64,000 nt of DNA, from the NCBI GenBank assembly GCA_019634675.1, contig JAHCAX010000004.1, positions 1 to 64,000 on the forward strand, given 5' to 3'. Shown one piece after another: positions 1 through 8,521 of this stretch. The notes below the pieces were generated by a model. That model saw only the letters and a list, made by a program, of their open reading frames with translations, made no database searches and was not told the DNA's origin. The position numbers and the translations under genes were made by a program. This stretch comes from Acherontichlamydia pituitae. Its GTDB lineage: Bacteria; Chlamydiota; Chlamydiia; Chlamydiales; Rhabdochlamydiaceae. The stretch's first letter is position 1; every line of letters starts with the position of its first letter.

Positions 1-45
1 TACAGCTTCTAAGAGCAATTCACTTGAATTCGATCGCCTTCAGCT

Positions 46-88
46 TAAAAAAAAAGGATGGCCAGTGCTTCCTGGCCATCCTTTTTTT
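46..88. terminator. bidirectional intrinsic terminator
   Basis: A perfect 10-bp stem (56-65 with 72-81) and 6-base loop, flanked by an A run on the left and seven T on the right, so it can end transcription in both directions. It lies just downstream of the minus-strand Nudix gene and would also close a gene entering from the left of the window. Confidence 0.85.
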
Positions 89-121
89 GGTCTCTACTTT
101 CAATAGAAACGCAGTGTCATC

Positions 122-607
122 TTATCCATAAAACATCTCTATACACTCTTCTTCCCCTGAGATCAGAGGAAGTTTAAGCGATTCATTTAAACTAACCCAT
201 ACGTAATCTTGGTGCTCTACTGGATTGATCTTAACATCTGGCGTCTCCTCGAGAGTCGTCTCAAAGATGTGCAAAATCACATCGTTAGCCTCGCCTTTTG
301 CGTATACTTTTCCAAAGTAGCGCACTTGGCTGCCATCCAACTCAATTCCCGTTTCTTCAGACACTTCACGAATGACCGCTTTTTTCGCTGTTTCACCAGG
401 ATCGAGCTTTCCCCCAGGGATCCCCCAAGTATTGCCTTCCGGCTTGTTAAATTGTCTTTTCAAGAAGAGAACCCGGTCGCCATCTTTAATGAAACAGATC
501 GAAACTTCCATTTTGGATGAGAAGTTTTTCGGCGGAACTTGGAACACAACTTGAGCATTTGCAGAAAGAGAAAACAAAAGCGCAAAAATTGTAATTATTT
601 TCTTCAT
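122..607 (-). CDS. exported Nudix hydrolase
   Basis: A 161-residue protein with a complete Nudix box at residues 66-88 (G-x5-E72-x7-R80-E81-V-x-E84-E85-x-G87-I), the Mg-binding signature of enzymes that cleave nucleoside diphosphates linked to another moiety. The substrate cannot be told; the short single-domain form resembles MutT/NudG-type proteins. The unusual part is the N-terminus: residues 1-19 (MKKIITIFALLFSLSANA-Q) look like a cleavable Sec signal peptide, whereas Nudix enzymes are normally cytosolic. An internal Met at residue 33 would give a leaderless enzyme, so two forms are possible. It is a stand-alone gene with a terminator just downstream. Family call is firm; export is inferred. 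Confidence 0.88.
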   Translation of the reverse strand: MKKIITIFALLFSLSANAQVVFQVPPKNFSSKMEVSICFIKDGDRVLFLKRQFNKPEGNTWGIPGGKLDPGETAKKAVIREVSEETGIELDGSQVRYFGKVYAKGEANDVILHIFETTLEETPDVKINPVEHQDYVWVSLNESLKLPLISGEEECIEMFYG

Positions 608-1100
608 TTAAACCCTGTTTAAAATTATTCAAAATTATGTATATTATACTTAATTAGATAGTTTGTGTAAATCGGTCTATTTTTATTTAATTAAAGGAAG
701 ATTAAGCTGCGATGAAATTATTTGAAAATGAGATTTGTAGCTGAAACGGAAGCTCATACAATGAATACAAGAATTTTCATTGAGTAGCCAAAACCTTTCT
801 ATAATGGCTATGCCGAAGAAAAGATTATGTTCGAAGAGACTCAACCTCTGAACCCTAACTTTGTCTCCGAAGCGCAGCGTCTAAGCCCCTGTAAAAAATT
901 TTAGAAGCGCAATTGGCGTAAGCAAGAGTAAATCCTAAAAGCAATCAAAAAAACCAATCACCGATTGGTTTTTGATCGCTTCGAATAGACACAGACTTTT
1001 ACTAGGATAGGTTCTTAAGAGACTGCAAAAAAACAGGAATCTGTTAGAATGTTGGTTTGATCTCATTTTAGATGGACCTGAAAGACTGATTGATGAGGCA
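608..1100. other. intergenic region, no gene recognised
   Basis: About 490 bp between the start of the Nudix gene and the barrel pseudogene. No convincing coding frame was found. It is AT-rich near 610-720 and contains one terminator-like hairpin (951-971). The frame of the downstream barrel gene stays open upstream of its GTG for tens of codons, so the true start of that gene could lie slightly further left. Confidence 0.5.
951..973. terminator. terminator-like hairpin
   Basis: A 9-bp stem (951-959 with 963-971) with a 3-base loop, with A-rich and T-rich flanks that extend the pairing. It could end transcription in either direction. No gene ends close by, so it may mark a lost gene. Confidence 0.5.
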
Positions 1101-1991
1101 GTGGCAACATTGATAATTCGAAATTCTCTGCGGATCGCTGTATTGTCCGCTTTATTTTCCCTTCTTTCCTTTAAAGCGTATGCGAGAGGCTGCGAGCAAG
1201 CTCCTTGCACGACAGGAAACTTCGCCCTTCCCGGCTCCCAGCAGCCTGGCGCATTCATCAGCTTCGGACAGAACATTCTGGACCAGAACCAGGTCCAAGT
1301 CTATTTGGATGGCATAGACCTCATTGGAAAGCACCAAAACTTTTATCTCATGGAGACTGGCGTCATCTATGGGATCACAGACCGTTTTTCTGCGTTGCTT
1401 GCTATTCCCTACGCCGTCAGGTTTAAGGAAGGCCATGAACGCTCTTCAGGCCTTGCCGATATTGCCCTACAATTGGAATACGCAGTCTTCACAAAAGAGT
1501 TCGCATGCTCTTGCCATGAAGTCACAATCGTTGCCAATGCCTCCTTTCCCACTGGTTCAACCCATAAATCGCCGCCGACCGGATTTGGTTCGGTCGGATA
1601 CTTCATCGGAACGACCTATTCCTACACAGGGCCTTACTGGCTGGCCTTTACTTCCTATGGCGCTGAGTTCCCAACTACGCACCATGGAACAAAATTCGGC
1701 AACGCATACCTCTACCAGTTTGGGTTCGGCAGGAACATCACCAACACCAAAAATTGGGTCCTCGCGTGAGTCGTTGAGTTCGACGGCACATTTGAGGAGC
1801 GGAGCAAGGTCAAAGGAGTAACCGACCCTGACTCAGGCGGCAACCTCATTTATTTGACGCCGTCATTCAGCGCTTCTTCCAAAGACTGGATATTCCAATT
1901 CGGCTTTGGATTTGCCATCCAGCAGAATCTCTTTGGCCACCAGAACAGGAACAAGTACTTGGCCGCATTTACGATTGAAAGGACATTTTAA
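1101..1991 (+). pseudogene. outer-membrane beta-barrel gene split by an in-frame TGA
   Basis: The first 222 codons give a signal peptide (residues about 1-28, ending AYA) and a beta-barrel with motifs such as GVIYGITDRFSALLAIPY, resembling the Phenol_MetA_deg-type outer membrane proteins. A TGA at 1767-1769 stops the frame after NWVLA. The same frame then stays open for 73 more codons to TAA at 1989-1991, with typical barrel strands (VVEFDGTF, SGGNLIYLTPSFS, WIFQFGFGFAI) and a C-terminal Phe (IERTF), the usual assembly signal of such barrels. The frame is unshifted, so this is one nonsense change; GGA to TGA would fit. It is either a recent pseudogene, a readthrough gene, or a sequencing error. 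The start is uncertain: GTG at 1101, or TTG at 1110. Confidence 0.75.
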
Positions 1992-2227
1992 TCTTCTACC
2001 AAGAATCTGTCCCCAATCTCTGTTTTTAGATTTTTATCCTTTTGCTTATCTTTCGAGGCAGTTGCAAAATTGCCCCTTTCCTCCGCTTACGCCAACTTAG
2101 TCCGAAGCTGTTCACTTATTGACTAGTTACAGCGAATTTTCTTAACTTGTTTAACTGTAATTTTATTTTGCCGTTTGAGCTAAGACGGCAGCGTCGTTGT
2201 CAAATGAATGATCATTAGGACGTAAAT

Positions 2228-2344
2228 ATGGTTCCGTTTTCTTGGAAACGCATGATAGGGGCATTGCTTTTCGCCGCTAGCTATCACACAATTGTCCATG
2301 CAGATGCAAAAAAAAAAGCCAAGGAATTGAATCCAAAGACATGA
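2228..2344 (+). CDS. possible 38-residue secreted peptide or broken gene
   Basis: A short frame with a signal-peptide-like N-terminus (MVPFSWKRMIGALLFAAS, cleavage possible after VHA) followed by a lysine-rich tail. A run of ten A (2308-2317) lies inside it. A slip there would switch to another frame that ends after a similar length, so neither frame gives a longer protein. It may be a tiny secreted peptide, or the leftover 5' end of a lost secreted-protein gene. No Shine-Dalgarno sequence is clear. I do not recognise a family. Confidence 0.3.
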   Translation: MVPFSWKRMIGALLFAASYHTIVHADAKKKAKELNPKT

Positions 2345-2363
2345 AAAAAGGCGCGAAAAGCAA

Positions 2364-2795
2364 TTAACAAAATCTGCAGACAGACTCTAAGAAAAGAGAG
2401 AGCAAATCGCGCAGCCTTATAAGCCTAGCTTCTCTTATTTCCTCAGAGCACTTTGATCGGACGGGATGGTCCCATACCGTGTTTGGCCATGCTGGATCGT
2501 TCTCATAGCGAGCGATCACATGGATATGAAGCTGCGGAGTCTTATTCCCGATTGCAGCGACATTGAGCTGGGCCGGCTTAAACTCTTCCCACATGACCTT
2601 TTGGACAAAGTCGAGCTCCTGGAGAAGCTGCAGCTGATCTTCTTTCGAGAGGTCCATGATCCGTGAAATGCTGTTGCGGCGAGGAACGAGGAATAGCCAA
2701 GGATAATACTGATCATCCTCAAAAAGGACACGGCATAGGGGCAAATCGGCAATGAAGCTCTTTTTTTCAAGATTAGGATGAAGTGTGAAGGCCAT
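2364..2795 (-). CDS. HIT-family nucleotide hydrolase/transferase
   Basis: A 143-residue HIT-superfamily protein. The signature reads QLHIHVIAR (residues 88-96): the first His of the classic HxHxHxx triad is Gln88, while His90, the expected nucleophile, and His92 are kept; Asn84 is also in the usual place. HIT proteins hydrolyse nucleoside monophosphates linked to small groups. The start is placed at the Met of MAFTLHP because upstream codons lie inside the neighbouring HAD gene. Even so, its first 23 bases overlap the 3' end of that gene (2773-2795), so the two are probably translationally coupled. The exact substrate is unknown. Confidence 0.85.
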   Translation of the reverse strand: MAFTLHPNLEKKSFIADLPLCRVLFEDDQYYPWLFLVPRRNSISRIMDLSKEDQLQLLQELDFVQKVMWEEFKPAQLNVAAIGNKTPQLHIHVIARYENDPAWPNTVWDHPVRSKCSEEIREARLIRLRDLLSLFLESVCRFC

Positions 2796-3699
2796 CTGCA
2801 AACCTTTGGATGAAGTAGGTGGGAAAATCATCGGGAGAAATCTGATTAATGGCGCATTCAAGGCCATGGTGCGCAACCCGGTCCGCCATAATCCCTGTGC
2901 GCATGACCAGCGCAGCTTTCATTCCCATTCGACGAGCACCTCGGATATCGGTCTCAGGGGTGTCTCCTATCATGAGGATCTGTGCAGGGTCGTTAATGCA
3001 ATGATCTTGAAAATGGACAAGGGCCATCGCGTAGGCCATCGGATGGGGTTTGCCGATGTAGAACACCTGTCCGCCCATTTCTTCATAGAGCGCAGCGATG
3101 CTTCCTTGCCTAACGACAGCTACAGGTGGATTGCCTTCATGCGCAAAACGGTCGGGGTTTGAACAGACCATCGGCAATTTCTTCTCGATGATCTTTCTAA
3201 TTTCTTCTCGGAACAGTTCCGGATCGGTCTGGTCGATCCCATTGATGTGCGGGATCGAGAGGTAGAGAAAGTCAGCCGCGTCGACGTTTGCGGTCTCTTT
3301 GAAACCAGTCCCTTGAAAAATGGCCTCGTGGGAGGAAAACCTAGGATGGACGCCGCCGAACAGAAAGTAGGCATTGTTTGGGGTTTTGAAGGGAAGTATC
3401 CGGTTCAAAAAAACAACTCTTGACACTTCGCCCGATGTCACGAAAAAATGAAAGTGCTTGCCTTGGACAATCCCATGTTTTTGCAATTTGCTGATCTCAT
3501 TGGACGCTTGCTGCGTCGTGTTCGAAAGGACGCCGACGATCTTGCCGCTAGAGACTAGCTTCTCCATGATCTCTTGTGCGCCAGGGAGCAGGCCGGAACC
3601 GTTGCCTCCCCAAAACACACCGTAGGCATCGAGAAGGACCCCCTTAAATTTGTCGGCAACCGCGTCGATGCCTGGGAAAATTTCAATCGTTTTGCTCAT
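2773..3699 (-). CDS. NagD-like HAD hydrolase (HAD-IIA)
   Basis: A 308-residue member of the HAD IIA (NagD-like) group. Motif I is LLDAYGVFW with Asp24, motif II is the Ser-Asn-Thr-Thr at about 59-62, and the metal-binding motif is IGDTPETDIRGA near residue 245. The residue two after the nucleophile, usually an acid in phosphatases, is Tyr26; a DxWG/DxYG motif is typical of a IIA subgroup with unproven activity. The start at MSKTIEIF is chosen because an AAGGA lies about 10 bases upstream and the 24 earlier codons have poor character. The HIT gene overlaps its end and is probably its operon partner. Confidence 0.85.
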   Translation of the reverse strand: MSKTIEIFPGIDAVADKFKGVLLDAYGVFWGGNGSGLLPGAQEIMEKLVSSGKIVGVLSNTTQQASNEISKLQKHGIVQGKHFHFFVTSGEVSRVVFLNRILPFKTPNNAYFLFGGVHPRFSSHEAIFQGTGFKETANVDAADFLYLSIPHINGIDQTDPELFREEIRKIIEKKLPMVCSNPDRFAHEGNPPVAVVRQGSIAALYEEMGGQVFYIGKPHPMAYAMALVHFQDHCINDPAQILMIGDTPETDIRGARRMGMKAALVMRTGIMADRVAHHGLECAINQISPDDFPTYFIQRFADGLHTSS

Positions 3700-3959
3700 G
3701 GGCAGTTGATCCTTAAAAGAAAAACAGAATACCTTAACCCTAATTATTATCCCTAGCAAGAATCTCTTCAAAATGGCTGAATTATATAATCATAATTTTA
3801 ATTTGATTTCAAAGATAGAATGGGAAGTTAAGAGCGGTCTTTTTTCTGTATTTTCAAAGCAAATTTGTATATACTAGTTCCAGTTCAGGTTGAGGCGGAA
3901 TTGGCATCCAAAAAAAAATTAGAAGGCCAAGCGCCCGCCCTATCTAATACGAGAGGAAC

Positions 3960-4616
3960 ATGCAGAAGCTGATTCAAGGAATTGTCGATTTTAGAAAGAA
4001 TTTAACAGAAGAATGCCGGGAGATGTTCGCTAAGCTGGCATTAGGCCAAAAGCCTGACGCCCTCTTCATCGCATGTTCCGACAGCCGGGTCGTACCTAAC
4101 CTCTTTGCGTCGACCAACCCGGGCGATCTATTTGTCTTAAGGAACATCGGCAACCTCATCCCTCCGGTTTCAACTTCGTGTAAAGACAATAGCGCTTCCG
4201 CTGTGATCGAATTTTCCGTCCATACCCTCAATGTCTCTAACATCATCATCTGCGGACATTCTGAATGCGGCGCAATGAAAGCCCTTGCCCAAGGCGTTGA
4301 CAAGCACTGCTGCCCCAATCTGGATTCTTGGCTCAAGCACGGCGAAGAGTCCCTGATGAAGGTCAGACAAGGGGTCACCATCAATCCAGCCCTTTCCGAA
4401 GAGAACCAAATCTCCCAAATCAATGTCCTCCAACAAATGCAGCACGTTGCAAGCTACCCTTTTATCCAGGAGAGGCTTGAAAAAAAGCAGCTGCGGATCC
4501 ATGGATGGTGGTTCGACATCGGCCAAGCGGATGTCTACTGCTATGAAGAAAGCATCCACCAGTTCGTCTTGATCGACGAGAACGAAGCCAAATTAATTCT
4601 TGAAAGATTAGGCTAG
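3960..4616 (+). CDS. beta-carbonic anhydrase
   Basis: A 218-residue beta-class carbonic anhydrase that interconverts CO2 and bicarbonate in the cytoplasm. The zinc and catalytic residues are all present: Cys39, Asp41 and Arg43 in ACSDSRV, and His100 and Cys103 in CGHSECGA. Length matches bacterial beta-CAs. GAGAGG lies just before the ATG. No operon partner: the HAD/HIT pair is divergent and the next gene has its own promoter-like sequence. Bicarbonate supply for carboxylases, or pH balance, is the usual role. Confidence 0.95.
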   Translation: MQKLIQGIVDFRKNLTEECREMFAKLALGQKPDALFIACSDSRVVPNLFASTNPGDLFVLRNIGNLIPPVSTSCKDNSASAVIEFSVHTLNVSNIIICGHSECGAMKALAQGVDKHCCPNLDSWLKHGEESLMKVRQGVTINPALSEENQISQINVLQQMQHVASYPFIQERLEKKQLRIHGWWFDIGQADVYCYEESIHQFVLIDENEAKLILERLG

Positions 4617-4726
4617 CCTCAAATTTTCTCTTTACACTCCGAAATGGTATCTAGAGTATTTCCTTACTCTCTATCTTGTTCCACTCTTTTTATGTAATTC
4701 TTATTATGTAAATAAAATTTCTTTAA

Positions 4727-4755
4727 TTGTAATTTGATAAATTTTGTGATATAAT
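4727..4755 (+). promoter_or_regulatory. sigma70-type promoter candidate
   Basis: TTGTAA (4727-4732), a 17-base spacer, then a perfect TATAAT (4750-4755), about 50 bases before the start of the CBM20-like gene at 4804. Spacing and position fit a housekeeping promoter. Based on sequence match only. Confidence 0.6.
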
Positions 4756-4803
4756 GAATCTAAGCCACTTTTATTATTTTTAAAAACTAAAAAGGAATTA
4801 TAT

Positions 4804-6432
4804 ATGGCTACGTTAGATAATCATTTAAGGTTTGGAAAAGTTCCATCCCAAGAAGAGCTCGATGATCTGTTCAATGATCTGTACCAAGATGAGGACTGCT
4901 TCGATTCATTAGCCCCGATGCGTTGGACCCTCCCCTCAGTACCTAAAGACCTAATACCTGGATATTCTCATGACGCCTCTCCAATGGGCGCAACAACTCA
5001 GTCCACTTCCGCTGTCATCGCAGCGAAGTCCCCATTCCCTTCGCTGACCCAAACAACTTCTCAAATCCCATCCATTACACCGACGCCAAACGGCGATGGA
5101 TTTCAGAGCGCGTTGTTCAAAGGACTCAGCCAGCAGCCTACCCCTTCTTCAAGCCCATCTACTCCGATCAGCTGTGAATTTAAAAGCCCCATGTTTCAAG
5201 GGCTTATCCGTGAGCAAACAGTTCCACATCTCGCTTACCGCGCCGAAGGAAAAGAAGATGCCGTAAGACCTTCTACTGCCAGAATGATCATGTGCAAGAC
5301 CAATGATCGAATCCCCTCTACGATTCCAACGAATCAAATCCTTTCTGAATCGGACTTCGATCTGATCTGTTCCCATTTCATGGCTGGCGAAAAAACATTT
5401 AAGCCGCGGTCGGGTCTTGATCACCCCCTGCACCAGGAAATCAATAAGCATGTCAATGCACTTGTCCTTTTACCTAATGTTCTTAAGCTCGATGCGGAAG
5501 CTAGGTCCCAATGCGAGCAGCTGGTTGCAGAAATATGCCAAGCAACCATTCTTCCTATTCCCCAAGAGCTCATCGAAGTCGCTGTCCGCTACCACATGTT
5601 TAAAGCCATTATCAACAACCTTGGCTCATGCAACGACCAGCAAAAGGCCATCCTGTTTGCTATCGCGACAGGCAACGGCCTTTTCAGCTTGCCGCAATTG
5701 GACGCAAGCGAACGCCCTCTTACCGTTTTAGGCCAAGTGATCACCAAATCAAACAAGCTCATTAGCGACGGGATCCATACAGTTGCCACAGCAGCTCAAT
5801 CGGGGAAAACGGCAATGCGCCAGCTTGCCAAAGACGCTTCCTCTTCCTTTAAGGAAACGTTTTCTTTGCAGCGCAAACCGATCGATTTCTCTTCCGTTTC
5901 TCTCCCGCAAACCTCTCCAGCTACAACCTCTCAATTACCAACCTCTCTGCCTGATCGCAGCACAACTCCTTCCACAATGCCGACACCGTCTGAGACTGTT
6001 CATCAATCCCTGTACCCGAGCTTGACAGATGATATTTCGGAAGTCCCAGCGGCAATTGATCGCGATAGAACTCCTTCCGAGTGGGTGCCGACAACTGAAC
6101 TTGGTTTGACAACGCCTATAGTGAAAAGGCTAAGCGACCTTCCTCCAGACCAAGTTGGTTCCGTCAAGGGGCGGATTGTCGTCCAATATGTGGGCAAAGA
6201 TGGAGACAAGCTCTTTATCCGCGGCACAGGACCTAAGATGGGCTATTGGGGCGAAGGGATTGAAATGCGCCAAGAAAATGGCTTGTGGATCTACGATTCT
6301 ACGGATCCATTTGAGACATTTGAGTTCAAATTGATGCTGAACAACCACCTTTGGGAAGAGGGGAGCAACCATCTCATTTCTCAAGGAGAAATGATCGGAA
6401 TTCCAACAATCCGGTTCCACGATTTCAGCTAA
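4804..6432 (+). CDS. CBM20-like domain protein, long member
   Basis: A 542-residue protein without signal peptide. The C-terminal ~95 residues (from about 445: GRIVVQYV...DKLFIRGTGP...GEGIEM...LWIYDST...FETFEFKLMLNN..WEEGSNH) are shared with four genes at 47655-53535. The pattern of a Gly-rich turn, W(I)YxST, FEFKL and WE-G-N-H resembles starch-binding CBM20 domains. The rest is different: Ser/Thr/Pro-rich low-complexity stretches (about 40-130 and 360-430) surround a helical core (about 190-320). The Ser/Thr-rich N-terminus without a Sec signal would suit a type III secreted effector. AAGGA lies 8 bases upstream of the ATG. Function unknown; glucan binding is inferred. Confidence 0.8.
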   Translation: MATLDNHLRFGKVPSQEELDDLFNDLYQDEDCFDSLAPMRWTLPSVPKDLIPGYSHDASPMGATTQSTSAVIAAKSPFPSLTQTTSQIPSITPTPNGDGFQSALFKGLSQQPTPSSSPSTPISCEFKSPMFQGLIREQTVPHLAYRAEGKEDAVRPSTARMIMCKTNDRIPSTIPTNQILSESDFDLICSHFMAGEKTFKPRSGLDHPLHQEINKHVNALVLLPNVLKLDAEARSQCEQLVAEICQATILPIPQELIEVAVRYHMFKAIINNLGSCNDQQKAILFAIATGNGLFSLPQLDASERPLTVLGQVITKSNKLISDGIHTVATAAQSGKTAMRQLAKDASSSFKETFSLQRKPIDFSSVSLPQTSPATTSQLPTSLPDRSTTPSTMPTPSETVHQSLYPSLTDDISEVPAAIDRDRTPSEWVPTTELGLTTPIVKRLSDLPPDQVGSVKGRIVVQYVGKDGDKLFIRGTGPKMGYWGEGIEMRQENGLWIYDSTDPFETFEFKLMLNNHLWEEGSNHLISQGEMIGIPTIRFHDFS

Positions 6433-6438
6433 TCGATT

Positions 6439-6653
6439 AAACGCCTGGGCTAATCTCGACTTTGCAACTTTTTAGGGCCCCTTGCCTCGTCCATTCGCCC
6501 CCTGACGTTCGATCTCTTGTCGAACTTAAGAGATTTATTTAACCGGGAAGGGGTTAGAAACCCCTTCCCGGTTAAATAAACTCCTCAGTGGACAAATAAC
6601 CGGAGGCCTTTGACCCTAAAAAGTTGCAAAGTCAAGCTAATGTTCAGGCGTTT
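6439..6653. repeat. nested inverted repeats between convergent genes
   Basis: Three inverted repeats are nested here. The core is a perfect 22-bp palindrome with a 3-base loop (6534-6555 / 6559-6580). Around it is a perfect 20-bp pair (6458-6477 / 6614-6633), and outside that a 9-bp pair (6439-6447 / 6645-6653). The outer arm enters the last codons of the protease gene. It can act as a bidirectional terminator but is far larger than needed. Confidence 0.8.
6534..6580. terminator. 22-bp core hairpin, bidirectional terminator
   Basis: A perfect 22-bp stem, GC-rich in the middle, with TTTATTT/AAATAAA at its base, between the convergent CBM20-like and protease genes. It would stop both transcripts. 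Confidence 0.75.
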
Positions 6654-7770
6654 CATTTGCTGCAGGAGTAAATCTCAAGGGACCATGCAATGCAAAAGGG
6701 ATCAGGGGCGAATGGTGGAGCTTACTGAACTTCTCTCCAAATAGATCAAAGATTTTTTCTGCAAGGCGCAGGTAAGACATCGCATAGACTTTTTGCCTCT
6801 CTGGATCCGCAGGGTCGCTTCCATCGGACGGGTCGATGAAATAGACACGCCCTCCTCTGCTACCCTCATGATCTGCACCGATCACGATAATGCTATGGGT
6901 CGGGCTGCTTCCATCTGTTTCAATAGCTGATCCAACTGGCCAGCACCAGATCGTTTTTCCATGCAACTTATCGTCCAACGGCTGGCAATCAGCATGATAA
7001 AACGTGCGCCCGAATAATCCGCTCATAAACATAGGACCGCGCTCTATTAGCTCTTGGATCAGTCCAGTAACCGGCTGATGAGGGCTCCATCTCGACTCGC
7101 GCATCTGATAGACATCCCTTGCAATTGTTCTAATAGCAAGCGTGGAAAAAAATGTCGCTTGGAACTCATACGGCAGCTTTTCCAATTCCAATGTCTGCCA
7201 TGGCCGTAATGCCCTTTCTTTTTCAAATTCAATATGAGGATCTGTTTTTAATATTTTTAAATATTGGGCATGGATAGCGATCGTTCTGTCTAACTTTCGA
7301 CAGTATGCAAATTTGCTTAGATCGGTGTATTTTATTTGCGCGCTAAAATCTTTCATCAATTCCGCTAACTTAACGACAGAGCTGTTCTCGCCGTAAGAGA
7401 TCTTGGACTGCACCAAAATAGCCTCTGGAGAAGAGGCTTGAACAAGTTTCTTCAATAAAGGATTTGAGCGATATTCATGGACCAATTCTTCTTCTCTCAA
7501 TGTCTCCTTGCGGGCTTCCGTCAGCGCCTTCCGATAGGAGGAGATCAACTTTTCTAAAACCCGCTGCTTCAAAAAACAGGCTGGCGCTTTCGGACCATAC
7601 TGCTCTCTTAAGAACTTTAACGCGTAGTACCAACAGATCGGGCCTTGGGGAGATTTTTGGACAACCCTTTCCCTTGTGTCCTCCCCTTCTTCCGGACGGG
7701 CGATTTTAGGATCCGGCTTTCCTTGAGGAAGCAGAAAAAAAATGGATTCCTTAACAGAAGCAGCACACAT
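6637..7770 (-). CDS. papain-like cysteine peptidase, putative effector
   Basis: A 377-residue protein whose residues match the order of a papain-fold peptidase: Gln42 and Cys46 in QGPICWYYALK (oxyanion Gln plus nucleophile), His292 in THSIIVIGADH, and Asp313 in RVYFIDPSDG. The last two motifs resemble C39/AvrRpt2-type peptidases, in which the His is followed by a strand and then D-P. The middle (about 60-240) is a helical insert without recognised domain. There is no signal peptide, so cytosolic action or non-Sec export (type III) is possible. The start is set at MCAASV, with AGAGG 8 bases upstream. Host-protein cleavage is only a guess. Confidence 0.65.
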   Translation of the reverse strand: MCAASVKESIFFLLPQGKPDPKIARPEEGEDTRERVVQKSPQGPICWYYALKFLREQYGPKAPACFLKQRVLEKLISSYRKALTEARKETLREEELVHEYRSNPLLKKLVQASSPEAILVQSKISYGENSSVVKLAELMKDFSAQIKYTDLSKFAYCRKLDRTIAIHAQYLKILKTDPHIEFEKERALRPWQTLELEKLPYEFQATFFSTLAIRTIARDVYQMRESRWSPHQPVTGLIQELIERGPMFMSGLFGRTFYHADCQPLDDKLHGKTIWCWPVGSAIETDGSSPTHSIIVIGADHEGSRGGRVYFIDPSDGSDPADPERQKVYAMSYLRLAEKIFDLFGEKFSKLHHSPLIPFALHGPLRFTPAANETPEH

Positions 7771-7920
7771 AGGAAGACCTCTAGAAGAAAAAAAGAAAGA
7801 ATGGAGTTCTAATACTAGCACTACTCTGTCTTTTCTTTTGATAGGTAAACCTATTTTGAACAGCCACCAATCAAAAATTGGAAGCTTTACAACCTTTTGC
7901 CATTTGAGTAAAAAGAAGAA

Positions 7921-8077
7921 GAGCCTATCTGGAATCTAGAGAGAAAACGGTGGGAGAAGATTTTGAGATGATTTTTGTGTTTTTCGACGAGGGAATATTC
8001 ATCATATTTCAAAGTAGAAAACCACTAAAGCGCTCCAAAGGTTCACCAAATTTTTTCTCTAGCTTGCGGATAGGCTC
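7921..8077. repeat. MITE-like repeat family A, copy 1
   Basis: A 157-bp element whose ends are about 27-bp imperfect inverted repeats (GAGCCTATC-[CT]-G at the left, its complement at the right, each followed inward by CTAGAGAGAAAA-like sequence). The whole length is closely similar to 27907-28063. It has no coding capacity and lies just upstream of the small membrane-protein gene at 8096, so it may carry that gene's promoter. Confidence 0.8.
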
Positions 8078-8095
8078 AAAAAACGGGGGCATTAA

Positions 8096-8398
8096 GTGAA
8101 GAAAAAAAGGATCATCGGCCTAATCGCATTAGCGGCAGGGATTTTTCTGATTTGCTATGCGGTCCATTCCTTTAACAAGATTGCTAATGCGAAGGGATTC
8201 GAATCGGATCTTGAAGATTTTTTTACTCATAATCCTTCCGTCTGGAACCCTTTGATCGAGTTCTTCGGAGGAAAGGCCCAAGAAGAAGTTTCTAAGTACG
8301 ATCTTCCTGTCACGATCATGATGCTCTCCGGCATCGCTCTAACGATAGGAGGGGCTGTCACACTCATCATCAGCTGCAAAAAAAAGCCTAAAACGTGA
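8096..8398 (+). CDS. small two-helix membrane protein, DUF3185-like
   Basis: A 100-residue protein with one helix at about 6-24 (IIGLIALAAGIFLICYAVH), a polar middle containing DLEDFFT, and a second helix at about 72-92 ending in a Lys-rich tail. The layout and the FFT-then-GGxxL pattern resemble DUF3185 proteins, whose function is unknown. Translation starts at GTG, with GGGGG about 8 bases upstream. The repeat element at 7921-8077 ends 18 bases before the start. Confidence 0.6.
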   Translation: MKKKRIIGLIALAAGIFLICYAVHSFNKIANAKGFESDLEDFFTHNPSVWNPLIEFFGGKAQEEVSKYDLPVTIMMLSGIALTIGGAVTLIISCKKKPKT

Positions 8399-8521
8399 AG
8401 GCCAGCCAGCCTGATGTGGAGCCATCCTCATCACAGACTGAGGCCACAACGAATGCTTGAAATGAGGCCGTAGCGTCTTGCTGCTTGTAGCCATCGATCA
8501 AGCTCAAGACCTCAGGACCTT

